Notes: generated by a model not told the origin, from the sequence alone. Positions 37,101 through 45,184 are shown, counted from the stretch's first letter. The stretch is 64,000 bases of DNA from Macrostomum hystrix (GCA_950097015.1 CATNEN010000031.1:1984001-2048000), one strand, 5' to 3'. Program-made: numbers and translations.

Positions 37101-39268
37101 CCACTGAGTGTAGAATGTAATACCCACTGAATGTAGAATGTAATACCCACTGAATGTAGAATGTAATACCCACTGAATGTAGAATTTAATACCCACTGAA
37201 TGTAGAATGTAATACCCACTGAATGTAGAATGTAATACCCACTGAATGTAGAATGTAACACCCACTGAATGTAGAATGTAATACCCACTGAATGTAGAAT
37301 GTAATACCCACTGAATGTAGAATGTAACACCCACTGAATGTAGAATGTAATACCCACTGAATGTAGAATGTAATACCCACTGAATGTAGAATGTAACACC
37401 CACTGAGTGTAGAATGTAATACCCACTGAATGTAGAATGTAATACCCACTGAATGTAGAATGTAATACCCACTGAATGTAGAATGTAACACCCACTGAAT
37501 GTAGAATGTAACACCCACTGAATGTAGAATGTATTACCCACTGAATGTAGAATGTAATACCCACTGAATGTAGAATGTAACACCCACTGAATGTAGAATT
37601 TAATACCCACTGAATGTAGAATGTAATACCCACTGAATGTAGAATGTAATACCCACTGAATGTAGAATGTAATACCCACTGAATGTAGAATGTAATACCC
37701 ACTGAATGTAGAATGTAATACCCCTGAATGTAGAATGTAATACCCACTGAATGTAGAATGTAACACCCACTGAATGTAGAATGTAATACCCCTGAATGTA
37801 GAATGTAATACCCACTGAATGTAGAATGTAATACCCACTGAATGTAGAATGTAATACCCACTGAAGTTATAATGCATTTCCTCAGTGTTGGGTCTTCTCA
37901 CAAACCTGTAAAAGCAGAGAGACTTAAATGCAGAAAACCAGAGATGACTCAGGCGTCAGAGGAGCAATTTTTTTCCAGAAAATATGGTCCTTAGTCGGAC
38001 TACAGCACATGAAGTGTAAATGCTAAGGGGCTGGCACTACATGCAGCAGTGTTTTAATGTAGAAGCACTGCTGCTAGGAGGAGACCAGGCCAGAATTATC
38101 TATCCGAAAACAAAGCGAAATCATCGCTGTGTCCATTCTTAATAGCGTCCTCTGTTTATTATCAGGCCCAAACAGAATAGTCATGGGGAAAGCATTTTCA
38201 GATTTCGTGAATTGTAGGCTCTTGTTAGACTAGGGGAAGATTGACAGCCTCTCCGTGTTCTTGCTAAAAATCAAGTCTGTATCTGCTTGTTTCGCTTGAC
38301 TTGCTTCACTTTTCTATTTATTCCATTCCATTCTATTCCATTCTATTCTATTCTATTCTATTCTATTCTATTCTATTCTATTATATTCGGTTCTATTCTG
38401 TTCTAATCTATTCTATTCTATTCTATTCTATTCTATTCTATTCTATTCTATTCTATTCTATTCTATTCTATTCTATTCTATTCTATTATATTCTGTTCTA
38501 TTCTGTTCTAATCTATTCTATTCGATTCTATTGTATTCTATTCTATTCTATTCTATTCTATTTTATTCTATTCTGTTCTTATCTATTCTATTCTATTCTA
38601 ATCTATTCTATTCTATTCTATTCTATTCTATTCTATTCTATTCTATTCTATTCTATTCTATTCTATTCTATTCTATTCTATTCTATTCTATTCTATTCTA
38701 TTCTATTCTATTATATTCGGTTCTATTCTGTTCTAATCTATTCTATTCTATTCTATTCTATTCTATTCTATTCTATTCTATTCTATTCTATTCTATTCTA
38801 TTCTATTCTATTCTATTATATTCTGTTCTATTCTGTTCTAATCTATTCTATTCTATTCTATTCTATTCTGTTCTAATCTATTCTATTCGATTCTATTGTA
38901 TTCTATTCTATTCTATTCTATTCTATTTTATTCTATTCTGTTCTTATCTATTCTATTCTATTCTAATCTATTCTATTCTATTCTATTCTATTCTATTCTG
39001 TTCTAATCTATTCTATTCTATTATATTATATTATATTCTATTCTATTCTATTCTATTCTGTTCTATTCAATTTTGCTCAATTCAACTCACCGAGGCCCAG
39101 TGCAGACCCTGGCACCGTCAGTGTGAGCTCCTCGCGAATACCCAGAAGTCTGCACGCAGTCATCGCGCCGCATAACGTCACCAGAGAGCAGAGCGTCAGG
39201 GTTGTCAAAGTTGTCATGGCAACCCGGCTGTTGCATCCCGTGCCGGCTGGACGTCTGAGAACGTCAAC
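3980..39268 (-). CDS. Gene A: EGF and TNFR-like cysteine-module receptor-type protein (7 exons, 3' incomplete)
   Basis: Exons on the minus strand are 39091-39268, 34492-34587, 30305-30478, 19867-19989, 19679-19753, 16181-16252 and 3980-4104. Internal junctions from exon 1 to exon 7 are all phase 1 and join without a stop. Counted from the ATG at 39217, residues 1-22 are hydrophobic (signal peptide or signal anchor). Residues 23-90 lack cysteine. Residues 91-132 are an EB/EGF-like module, and 133-173 a calcium-binding EGF (DIDEC start, CxNxxGSYxCxC core). Residues 174-198 and 199-222 are two TNFR-like half repeats (C-x3-C-P-x-G-x-Y-x4-P-C and C-x2-C-P-P-G-x-F-x4-C). An Arg-rich, strand-like segment follows. 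The frame is open at 39268, 17 codons upstream of that ATG, so the exon may instead continue from D. Extracellular protein binding is inferred from the modules; no ligand or family name can be given. Introns reach 12 kb and are filled with minisatellites. Confidence 0.75.
4696..5301. repeat. Pentanucleotide array (ATCCC)n, first locus
   Basis: An array of some 120 units with ATTCC and ATCCT variants. It reads through in several frames, which explains long artefactual frames. Confidence 0.95.
5302..6030. other. No gene recognised between arrays
   Basis: Unique sequence. Frames of about 100 codons exist, but I saw no supporting splice sites or domain features. Confidence 0.4.
6036..6110. repeat. 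Minisatellite, 11 bp unit
   Basis: About six copies of AAGAGTTCCTC lie directly before the 24 bp array. Confidence 0.85.
6112..6945. repeat. Minisatellite, 24 bp unit, about 34 copies
   Basis: The unit contains GAGGATAGCCCAGCTGAAGG. The period is a multiple of three and the unit lacks stops, so several frames stay open. These are not genes. Confidence 0.95.
6946..7490. other. Unique sequence, no gene seen
   Basis: No frame of note and no clear splice-flanked island. Confidence 0.35.
7491..7800. repeat. Heptanucleotide array (GCTCACT)n with an internal block duplication
   Basis: A block of about 80 bp with ATTTCTCACTGCTCAGTT and TCACTGATCACTACTCAC occurs twice (near 7535 and 7710). Confidence 0.85.
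7801..8772. repeat. Minisatellite, 21 bp unit, about 46 copies
   Basis: The unit is TCATATCTCACTGCTCACTT plus C. It grows out of the adjoining heptanucleotide array: it equals three 7-mers with one diverged. Confidence 0.95.
8773..9400. other. Unique sequence, no gene seen
   Basis: Nothing coding could be supported. Confidence 0.35.
9401..9990. repeat. Pentanucleotide array (ATCCC)n, second locus
   Basis: Purer than the first locus, with a run of over 40 perfect units. Flanks differ from the first locus. Confidence 0.95.
10822..11128 (+). mobile_element. tRNA-derived SINE, family 1, copy 1
   Basis: The head resembles a class II tRNA (Leu/Ser-like) with box A (GGCAGAGTTGTCTAACGCG) and box B (GAGTTCGATTCC). 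A body with CGAGGCCACATTCATTTGGG, GTGTACACTGCCTGACGATG and TGGGCAGAATTGCCTCCTCG follows, then a short AT-rich end. Part of the middle is deleted relative to other copies. Confidence 0.8.
11129..12254. other. Unique sequence, no gene seen
   Basis: It starts with CAGTCCGTGGACTG next to the SINE end. Otherwise no supported feature. Confidence 0.35.
12258..12672. repeat. Minisatellite, 34 bp unit, about 12 copies
   Basis: The unit contains TTTCTGGTCAGTTGAGGGTG. It is highly homogeneous, with only GTCAGAG/GTCGGAG variants changing once along the array. Confidence 0.95.
12673..13425. other. Unique sequence, no gene seen
   Basis: No coding island with splice support. Confidence 0.35.
13428..13680. 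repeat. Minisatellite, 18 bp unit, about 14 copies
   Basis: The unit is AGATAAGAGTCACCTGTT, directly abutting a related 19 bp array. Confidence 0.92.
13681..14075. repeat. Minisatellite, 19 bp unit with 38 bp higher order
   Basis: GATAGGATATCACCTGTTA alternates with GACAGTATATCACCTGTTA. It shares CACCTGTTAGA with the preceding 18 bp unit. Confidence 0.92.
14490..14940. repeat. Minisatellite, 17 bp unit, about 26 copies
   Basis: The unit is CAGTCGATTCCACTCCT with block-wise variants. Confidence 0.93.
15660..16085. repeat. Minisatellite, 26 bp unit, about 16 copies
   Basis: The unit contains GATTAGCAATCCACTCTGTA. It ends 96 bp from A exon 6. Confidence 0.93.
16181..16252 (-). CDS. Gene A exon 6 (TNFR-like half repeat 2)
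   Basis: This 72 bp phase 1-1 exon encodes [14 protein letters not shown] followed by LRRVNRKC, the C-x2-C-P-x-G...C...N-x-x-C pattern of TNFR cysteine-rich domains. Gene C has the matching CTAEEFEQSPC...SHNRRC. It ends in GTGAGT. Confidence 0.72.
16360..16390. repeat. (CTG)n microsatellite
   Basis: A short run of CTG units just outside A exon 6. Similar short CAG/CTG runs occur near 33945-33985, 41530-41570, 43000-43075 and 53155-53175. Confidence 0.8.
17531..17873 (+). mobile_element. tRNA-derived SINE, family 1, copy 2 (best preserved)
   Basis: It has a near-ideal box A (GGCAGAGCGGTCTAACGCG) and box B (GAGCTCGATTCC). The body is full and ends in TGCAATTATTATTATTATT, an ATT-type tail. It lies in A intron 5, opposite to the gene. 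Confidence 0.85.
18076..18179 (-). CDS. Possible alternative terminal exon of gene A
   Basis: Behind a TTTCTCCCACAG acceptor, a phase-1 reading gives [20 protein letters not shown] and 13 more residues, then a TAG stop. It would follow exon 5 in frame. Exon 5 also joins exon 6 perfectly, so this could be an alternative end with a short Ser/Thr-rich tail, or chance. No polyadenylation signal was identified with confidence. Confidence 0.22.
18180..19678. other. Intron of gene A, AT-rich
   Basis: Only short (TG)n near 18345 and poly-A/T runs. No further exon seen. Confidence 0.4.
19679..19753 (-). CDS. Gene A exon 5 (TNFR-like half repeat 1)
   Basis: This 75 bp phase 1-1 exon encodes [15 protein letters not shown], then seven residues and a final VC. 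It sits 113 bp from the EGF exon. The same motif occurs in gene C (CDLPCPVGHYMSRPC), with an intron at the same place and phase after it. Confidence 0.75.
19867..19989 (-). CDS. Gene A exon 4 (calcium-binding EGF module)
   Basis: A complete EGF_CA domain on one phase 1-1 exon: DIDEC, six cysteines, the hydroxylation-type core [16 protein letters not shown], and the YGNG turn. The first Asp codon is split across the intron, as is classic for this module. Binding of Ca2+ is inferred from the D-x-D-E and Asn positions. Confidence 0.88.
20081..20425 (-). mobile_element. tRNA-derived SINE, family 1, copy 3
   Basis: A full-length copy with the tRNA-like head at the right end and the conserved GGCTGCGGGTCTAGTGTC near the left end. 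It sits 90 bp upstream of A exon 4, in the same orientation as gene A. Confidence 0.85.
20426..21600. other. Intron of gene A, no feature seen
   Basis: AT-rich unique sequence without an exon-like island. Confidence 0.35.
21606..22245. repeat. Minisatellite, 15 bp unit, about 42 near-identical copies
   Basis: ATGAGTAGGGGGAAG repeats almost without change (rare AGAGGG and GGAGAAG variants). All G-runs are on the plus strand. It ends in a hairpin. Confidence 0.96.
22236..22257. repeat. Perfect inverted repeat at the edge of the 15 bp array
   Basis: ATGAGTACTG, two spacer bases, then CAGTACTCAT: ten-base arms that start within the last array-like unit. Confidence 0.75.
22928..23610. repeat. 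GA-rich compound minisatellite, about 21 bp units
   Basis: Two interleaved units, GAGAGACTGGGAGAGAGTAG and GAGACTCTAGAGGGAGATTG, in blocks of several copies each. Confidence 0.9.
23611..24041. other. Intron of gene A, unique sequence
   Basis: No coding island supported. Confidence 0.3.
24042..24150 (+). repeat. Direct repeat flanking the 24 kb array, left copy
   Basis: Contains CTTATTATCATGATTATTGG and CCACAAATGATGGCTGCCCT, repeated on the other side of the array at about 90 percent identity by eye. Confidence 0.85.
24160..24810. repeat. GA-rich minisatellite, 16 bp unit, locus 1
   Basis: The unit is GGGGAGAGATGAGACA with TGGAACA and TGGGACA variants, about 40 copies. It is purine-only on the plus strand apart from T and C at fixed places. 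Confidence 0.95.
24823..24930 (+). repeat. Direct repeat flanking the 24 kb array, right copy
   Basis: Second copy of the sequence that precedes the array, shifted by about 780 bp. Confidence 0.85.
24931..25990. other. Intron of gene A, unique sequence
   Basis: A short (CA)n lies near 25470. No exon-like island supported. Confidence 0.3.
26108..29070. repeat. GA-rich minisatellite, 16 bp unit, locus 2, 3 kb
   Basis: About 185 copies of GGGGAGAGATGACACA and variants (GAGACA, GAGGCAA, TAAGACA). Blocks with GAGAGGTGAGACAGGGGATA recur many times, giving a higher-order structure. It is open in all three minus frames, producing spurious frames of about 1000 codons. Confidence 0.96.
29583..30155. 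repeat. GA-rich minisatellite, 16 bp unit, locus 3
   Basis: The unit is GGGAGAGATGAGACAC with 15 bp variants lacking one G. It ends 150 bp from A exon 3. Confidence 0.94.
30305..30478 (-). CDS. Gene A exon 3 (EB/EGF-like module)
   Basis: This phase 1-1 exon of 174 bp has six cysteines: C-x5-C-x10-C-x6-C-x1-C-x12-C. The stretch [16 protein letters not shown] is typical of EB or EGF-like modules. It is GC-rich and lies only 150 bp from a large GA-rich minisatellite. Confidence 0.75.
30540..30650. repeat. Short array, 15-16 bp unit
   Basis: AGGGTGAGATTAGAC repeated four times, then GA-rich variants related to the 16 bp family, 60 bp on the other side of A exon 3. Confidence 0.8.
30660..31690. 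other. Intron of gene A, unique sequence
   Basis: No exon-like island supported. Confidence 0.3.
31695..32640. repeat. Minisatellite, 14 bp unit, with higher-order blocks
   Basis: The unit is TACACCACTCTCGG. A longer block with CCAAAACCCTCGATGCACCA, ACCATTGGAACACC and ACATCGGTACACCG recurs near 31902, 32104 and 32343. Confidence 0.93.
33195..33605. repeat. Minisatellite, 16 bp unit, about 25 copies
   Basis: The unit is CATCCATAGATCCAGA. Confidence 0.94.
34492..34587 (-). CDS. Gene A exon 2
   Basis: This is a phase 1-1 exon of 96 bp behind a TTACCTTGCAG acceptor and before GTAAAAG. It encodes [11 protein letters not shown] and a Pro/Leu-rich remainder. The start aligns with SVSLFSNETAS in gene C, which supports it as a real exon despite its small size. 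Confidence 0.65.
34908..35268. repeat. Minisatellite, 16 bp unit, about 22 copies
   Basis: The unit is GCTGTGTCAGGACTGA with a few GATTTG variants. Confidence 0.94.
35269..36335. other. Intron of gene A with GTTT-rich low complexity
   Basis: Low-complexity GTTTGTTTTT runs at 35835-35930. No exon-like island supported. Confidence 0.4.
36338..37865. repeat. Minisatellite, 23 bp unit, about 66 copies
   Basis: The unit contains TGTAGAATGTAATACCCACT followed by GAA. The GAA/GAG and AATA/AACA variants recur in blocks. Confidence 0.96.
37866..38320. other. Intron of gene A, unique sequence
   Basis: No exon-like island supported. Confidence 0.3.
38322..39075. repeat. Pentanucleotide array (TTCTA)n
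   Basis: About 150 units. A block with TTATATTCGGTTCTATTCTG occurs at 38380 and 38710, showing duplication of some 330 bp. It ends 16 bp from the A exon 1 donor. Confidence 0.95.
39091..39268 (-). CDS. Gene A exon 1 (hydrophobic N-terminal segment)
   Basis: From a CTTCTAG acceptor the frame is open through 17 codons to [16 protein letters not shown], and ends at a GTGAGT donor in phase 1. The upstream codons include RR and NSR, the positive charge typical before a signal anchor. Coding may start at 39217 or come from an upstream exon in phase 0, such as D exon 4. Confidence 0.65.
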
Positions 39269-39329
39269 CTAGAAGTTTTTTTTAAATTGCTACAATTAAA
39301 ATCTTAAAAGCTATTTTAGTTCACAATTC

Positions 39330-39940
39330 TCACGATTCACAATTCACAGTTATCAGAACTCCCAATTCTCATAATTCATAATTCTTACGATTCAGAATTG
39401 TCATAATTCACGATTCTCACAATTCTCAATTCTCAAAATTCACAATTCTCACAATTCACAATTCTCACAATTCACAATTCACTGTTATCAGAATTCACAA
39501 TTCTCACAATTCACAATTCTCACAATTCACAATTCTCACAATTCACAATTCTCACAATTCACAATTCTCACGATTCACAATTCTCACGATTCACAATTCT
39601 CACAATTCACAATTCTCACAATTCACAATTCTCACAATTCACAATTCTCACAATTCACAATTCTCACAATTCACAATTCTCACAATTCACAATTCTCACA
39701 ATTCACAATTCTCACAATTCACAATTCTCACAATTCACAATTCTCACAATTCACAATTCTCACAATTCACAATTCTCACAATTCACAATTCTCACAATTC
39801 ACAATTCTCACGATTCACAATTCACAGTTATCAGACTTCACAATTATTATTATTCACAATTCTCACAATTCACAATTCTCACAATACACAATTCTCTCGA
39901 TTCACAATTCACAGTTATCACAATTCTCAATTATTATTAT
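39330..39940. repeat. Minisatellite, 16 bp unit, about 36 copies
   Basis: The unit is ACAATTCTCACAATTC. It begins about 60 bp upstream of the A exon 1 acceptor. Confidence 0.93.
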
Positions 39941-40324
39941 TCAAAATTCGCAAACTTTATGAAACGTCAAAAATCAAATTTCCCTGTCGCGTTGTTGTCT
40001 TTGTTGATTTCAAGTCGCGAAAAGTGGCTTCAAGATACCAGATTGGGGTCAAAAACTAAATCAAGCCAATCACCGGTTTCATTTTCGTGTGAGAATCTGA
40101 CAATTTCTTAGAGTGCTGGCACGGAACAACTGGATTCACTGAAGCGTGCGGAAGTCCAACGGGAAATCAACATCGAGATGCTATTTCCCAAACGGTATGA
40201 GAGGTGCAGAACGAGTTATTAAATCAATAAATAATTCTGGCATGAATTATTTTCCAGAGCCTTCTGAATGTCACTGAAATGTTTTCTTACAGTTTTTGAC
40301 CATCGAACACCATCCATCGTGGAG

Positions 40325-40498
40325 CTCGAACACCGTGGTTAGAGCTTTGGACTTATGACTGGGAGGTCAGGTGTTCGAATCTCGACCTAAGGAAATCATT
40401 TGTACTCTTTCTTAGGACACCGAATTCCATAGTGCTTCAGCTCAACCAGCTGTAAAATAGAAACTAGCGGCTTCCCTTGTCCTCGGACTGACTGAGAA
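40325..40498 (+). mobile_element. Possible tRNA-related SINE, family 2, fragment 2
   Basis: It carries TGGTTAGAGCTTTGG (box A-like) and GGTGTTCGAATCTC (box B-like), then TCTTAGGACACCGAATTCC and CAACCAGCTGTAAAATAG. It lies directly upstream of family 1 copy 4. Confidence 0.4.
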
Positions 40499-40747
40499 AG
40501 GGGGTGAGTTGGCAGAGCGGTCTAACGCGTCTGCCTCTCGCACCAAGGTCCCTGAGCTCGATTCCGCGACGAGGCCACATTCATTTAGGGCGCAGAGGCG
40601 CAGAGAAGGCTTGTGGGATTGTCATTTCATTTACGTCCTTGCGTGCTAATCTCAAGGCACAGTGAGGGTGTACACTGCCTGACGATGAGAAAGTCAGTGA
40701 AGATGTACAAGCTGTGTACGATATCTGTGTACAGGATCTGTGTACAG
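40499..40747 (+). mobile_element. tRNA-derived SINE, family 1, copy 4 (3' truncated)
   Basis: The head and body are intact to the GATGTACA region, then the copy breaks into TGTGTACA-type repeats. Copy 5 begins directly after it, giving a head-to-tail pair. Confidence 0.8.
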
Positions 40748-41205
40748 TGGGGCTCGGTGGTAGAGCGGCTAAAGCGTTTGCCTCTCGCACCACGAGGCCA
40801 CATTTATTTGGGGCGCAGCCGCGGAGAGAAGGCTTGGGGGCTTGTCGTGCAATTTGCGCCCTTGAGAGCAACCTCGAAGGCCCTGTGAGAGTGTACACTG
40901 CCTGACGATGAGAAAGTCAGGGCAGATGTACACACCTGTGTGAGCGTGTGCCTGTGTACGGTATCTGTTTACAGTATCTGTGTACGGTATCTGTGTACAG
41001 TATCTGTGTACAGTATCTGTGTACAGTATCTGTGTACAGTATCTGTGTACAGTATCTGTGTACAGTATCTGTGTACAGTATCTGTGTACAGTATCTGTGT
41101 ACAGTATCTGTGTACAGTATCTGTGTACAGTATCTGTGTACAGTATCTGTGCATGCGCAATGGACAGAGTTCCCTCTCGCTGGCTGCGGGCATCTGTTCG
41201 ATTTC
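40748..41205 (+). mobile_element. tRNA-derived SINE, family 1, copy 5, with internal minisatellite
   Basis: It starts GGGGCTCGGTGGTAGAGCGG with box B partly lost. The body is normal to TGTACACACCTGTGTGAGCG, then a 13 bp unit (TCTGTGTACAGTA) repeats about 14 times where other copies have a single GTACGGTATCTGTGTG. It resumes with GCGCAATGGACAGAGTTCCC and CTGGCTGCGGGC. Confidence 0.8.
40965..41150. repeat. Minisatellite, 13 bp unit, inside a SINE
   Basis: TCTGTGTACAGTA, about 14 copies, grown from the SINE segment GTACGGTATCTGTGTG. Confidence 0.92.
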
Positions 41206-41239
41206 AGTAGGTGTAGCGGCCCACACCCAGTCCATGGAC

Positions 41240-41539
41240 TGAACAGGTGACTGTGTACAATGCCTTGGTGTGCGGCTGTGCCACTGGCTGCACATCTGGA
41301 CCAACTGGTTCCGTCCCAACTTCTATCCATCTTATCAACTTATCTGTCTTCAAAGATATGTCCGACTAACAAAACTTTTAGAAGATCCTAATTGTGCTGG
41401 AAGACCTCGGGAAAGTAATTTGATTTGTTTCTACAAACAGACTTTTGTGACAATGGCTTTTATCTCCTGTCTAATAAATGTCCAGTCCAGTCCACAATTC
41501 TCTTTCGTGCTGTGGTCTCTCATTGGTTTAGAAGCAGCT

Positions 41540-41571
<32 letters not shown>

Positions 41572-42110
41572 CGTCAAAACTAATCAAGAGGGAAAGGACA
41601 GACAGGGGAATAGCATGAATGAAAATCTTTGCCAGCGTCCCGACTAGAAATTCAGCCTAATTTGCCAGGCCGGTGAGAATAGGATTACGGCGTACACTAA
41701 ATACATTTACAAGCGTTACTTGCCGCAGTTTTACAATTGCTAATTACCTGGCAAAAATCTTAGTTAAAAAACTTGGCCAAATTTGCGATGAAACAGAGTA
41801 GGAGTTCTTTTAGTTTGATATCGGAGAAGATTTTCCTCGTGTAATCTAATTATTAATTAACACATTTGGTTAGCGGCTGGCTGGAATTTCCTGAAATACT
41901 AGACAAGGAAGCGGGAGAGATACCAACTCGAGTAATCAGATAGCAACATCCTGGCAATCGGACCCCACTCCATTTCCGTTGCTGGCTTTGATGCTTATTA
42001 AAGCTGATGGCCCGTCCGTATCGACTCTCAGCCCCCCTGACCAACATGGCAACCGAAAGTATTATCCAAAAACTGACGGGATCTAGATGCTTGTCTTGGA
42101 AAGCTGGGAA
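41240..42110. other. Unique sequence between D and A exons
   Basis: Apart from a CAG run at 41535-41570, nothing is recognised. A 125-codon frame here lacks splice or domain support. Confidence 0.35.
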
Positions 42111-42129
42111 GATTTAAAAAAAAATAAAC

Positions 42130-42920
42130 TGCCAAGGGAGACAAGGGAGATGATGGGAGTGGGAGAAAATGAACAAGGGAAGATGAGAGGAGTGGGAGAG
42201 AGGAGACAGGGGAAGATGAGGGAATGGAAGTGAAGAGACAAGGGGAGATGAGGGAATGGGAGAGAGGAGACAAGGGGAGATGAGGGAATCGGAGAGAGGA
42301 GACAAGGGGAGATGAGGGAATGGGAGAGAGGAGACAAGGGGAGATGAGGGAATCGGAGAGAGGAGACAAGGGGAGATGAGGGAATGGGAGAGAGGAGACT
42401 AGGGGAGATGAGGGAATGGGAGAGAGGAGACTAGGGGAGATGAGGGAATGGGAGTGAGGAGACAAGGGGAGATGAGGGAATGGTAGAGAGGAGACTAGGG
42501 GAGATGAGGGAATGGGAGAGAGGAGACTAGGGGAGATGAGGGAATGGGAGTGAGGAGACAAGGGGAGATGAGGGAATGGTAGAGAGGAGACTAGGGGAGA
42601 TGAGGGAATGGGAGAGAGGAGACAAGGGGAGATGAGGGGGTGGGAGAGAGGAGACAAGGGGAGATGAGGGAGGAGACAAGGGGAGATGAGGGGGTGGGAG
42701 AGAGGAGACAAGGGGAGATGAGGGAGGAGACAAGGGGAGATGAGGGAATGGGAGAGAGGGTACAAGGGGAGATGAGGGGTGGGAGAGAGGAGACAAGGGG
42801 AGATGAGGGAATGGGAGAGAGGGTACAAGGGGAGATGAGGGGTGGGAGAGAGGAGACAGGGGAGATGAGGGAATAGGAGAGAGGAGACAAGGGGAGATAA
42901 GGGAGTGGGAGAAAAGAGTG
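42130..42920. repeat. GA-rich minisatellite, 32 bp unit (2 x 16), locus 4
   Basis: The unit contains GGGGAGATGAGGGAATGGGA and GAGAGGAGACAA. It looks like a dimerised relative of the 16 bp GA-rich family at 24-30 kb. Confidence 0.92.
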
Positions 42921-43375
42921 AATAGAAACCAAAAGAGATAATATGGATCCAGAAAATGTAGAGCATGGGAATTTGAGCTAAGCTGAACAGTTTAATATCA
43001 AGCAGCAACAGCAGCAGCAGTAGCAGCTGTTCAGCACTCATGCAAACGAGCTGCAGCAGCAGCAGCAGCAGTGGTAGCAATTACTATAATTTGTGGCTGT
43101 TCGAAAATGCGAGAGCAGCACAATAGGCTGGTGCTGCAATGCTGAAAACTAAAAAGTTAAATGAGACGGAGAGAGAAGCAGCAGCAGCAACAGGGAACGC
43201 AAAGTTTTTTCACTATCATCATCAAATTATAGCCCCTCTTCAATCCCCTGGAAACAGCTGGAAGCAGAAAACGCACTCACGATCCCCATATTCCCCATAT
43301 CTGCCTGCTGGGTTGAGTGTGCAAAATGCAAATTGTAGACTTGTGCCAACTGTATTGCAACCGGAAAGAGTCTAT

Positions 43376-44385
43376 ATGAGACTGTGAGAGTCTGTGAGAG
43401 TCTGTGAGAGTCTGTGAGAATCCTTGAGAGACTGTAAGAGTATTTGAGAGACTGGGAGAGTCTGTGCGAGACTGTGAGAGACTGAGAGTCTATGAGAGAC
43501 TGTGAGAGTCTTTGAGAGACTGTGAGAGTCTATGAGAGACTGTGAGAGTCTTTGAGAGACTGTGAGAGTCTATGAGAGACTGTGAGAGTCTTTGAGAGAC
43601 TGTGAGAGTCTATGAGAGACTGTGAGAGTCTTTGAGAGACTGTGAGAGTCTATGAGAGACTGTGAGAGTCTTTGAGAGACTGTGAGAGTCTATGAGAGAC
43701 TGTGAGAGTCTTTGAGAGACTGTGAGAGTCTATGAGAGACTGTGAGAGTCTTTGAGAGACTGTGAGAGTCTTTGAGAGACTGTGAGAGTCTTTGAGACTC
43801 TGTGAGAGTCTATGAGAGACTGTGAGAGTCTATGAGAGACTGTGAGAGTCTTTGAGAGACTGTGAGAGTCTATGAGAGACTGTGAGAGTCTTTGAGAGAC
43901 TGTGAGAGTCTTTGAGAGACTGTGAGAGTCTTTGAGAGACTGTGAGAGTCTATGAGAGACTGTGAGAGTCTTTGAGACTCTGTGAGAGTCTATGAGAGAC
44001 TGTGAGAGTCTATGAGAGACTGTGAGAGTCTTTGAGAGACTGTGAGAGTCTATGAGAGACTGTGAGAGTCTTTGAGAGACTGTGAGAGTCTATGAGAGAC
44101 TGTGAGAGTCTTTGAGACTCTTTGAGAGTCTTTGAGAGACTGTGAGAGTCTATGAGAGACTGTGAGAGTCTAAAAGAGACTGTGAGAGTCTAAAAGAGAC
44201 TGTGAGAGTCTAAAAGAGACTGTGAGAGTCTATGAGAGACTGTGAGAGTCTAAAAGAGACTGTAAGAGTCTAAAAGAGACTGTGAGAGTCTTTGAGAGAC
44301 TGTGAGAGTCTAAAAGAGACTGTGAGAGTCTTTGAGAGACTGTGAGAGTCTAAAAGAGACTGTGAGAGTCTAAAAGAGAAAGACA
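43376..44385. repeat. Minisatellite, 20 bp unit with 40 bp higher order
   Basis: GAGACTGTGAGAGTCTTTGA alternates with GAGACTGTGAGAGTCTATGA. A TAAAAGA variant dominates the right end. Confidence 0.95.
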
Positions 44386-44904
44386 CACAGAGACACACAG
44401 ACACACTAGGGACACACATCTAGGGACACACAGAGACTTTGAGAAAGGCAGACAGACAAAGCTTTCGGTGACGGAGATCCAGTTTAACACAGCCGGGGGG
44501 ACACAGGTTCACTTGCATATGAAAGGCCTGCTCATGCCTAATGCTAGTACTATTAACATCAACTGCAGTACCTCCTCCGCTAGCTTCAGTCGCTTTGCCT
44601 GGGATTTGCCGGCTTAATCCTCTGGCTTAACTCGGCTAGCAACTGAGAAACGCAACTTTACTACAATACATTATCTTCATAGCTGGCGCCTGTTTCAGCA
44701 TGGCTTCAAAGAATCCCTTGTTTTATCTTGCGAGGATACACACTACTAGGAAAGCGACTCAAGTGCTTGATCTTGGAGTGTATTTTTAGACAGCTTAAGA
44801 AGTTGATTGTCTTTGTTGATTGATTAATATATAATTCCGCCGAAAAAATTATTTACAAGAAATGTGCGCAAACCAGAGTTGAGACTTACTCTATCACCTT
44901 TGGG

Positions 44905-45184
44905 ACTGGAAAGCCGAAAGCTAGGGCTTTGCTTCTCGCGCCAAGGTCCTGAGCTCGATTCTGAGACGAGGCCACATTCATTTAGGGCGCAGCCGCGGAG
45001 AGAAGGCTTGGGGGCTTGTCGTGCAATTTACGCCCTTCAGGGGCCAACCTCCAAGGCAAAGTGTACACTCCCTGACGATGAGAATGTCAGGGCAGATGTA
45101 CACCCCTGTGTGAGGGTGTTTGTGCGTACGGTATCTGTGTGCGCGTGTGCTCAGGAGTCAGCGAAATGGGCAGAATTGAACCAA
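44905..45184 (+). mobile_element. tRNA-derived SINE, family 1, copy 6 (diverged head)
   Basis: Box A is degenerate, while GAGCTCGATTC and CGAGGCCACATTCATTTAGG are clear. The body ends at GGGCAGAATTGAACC, missing the 3' third. Confidence 0.75.

Noticed and set aside
36225-37901. Aromatic-rich frames of up to 523 codons on the minus strand
   Set aside because: 23 bp minisatellite without stops in three phases.
41270-41647. 125-codon plus-strand frame with a poly-Ala run
   Set aside because: The poly-Ala comes from a CAG/GCA microsatellite. No splice sites, signal or domain support it, and it begins in SINE-adjacent sequence.
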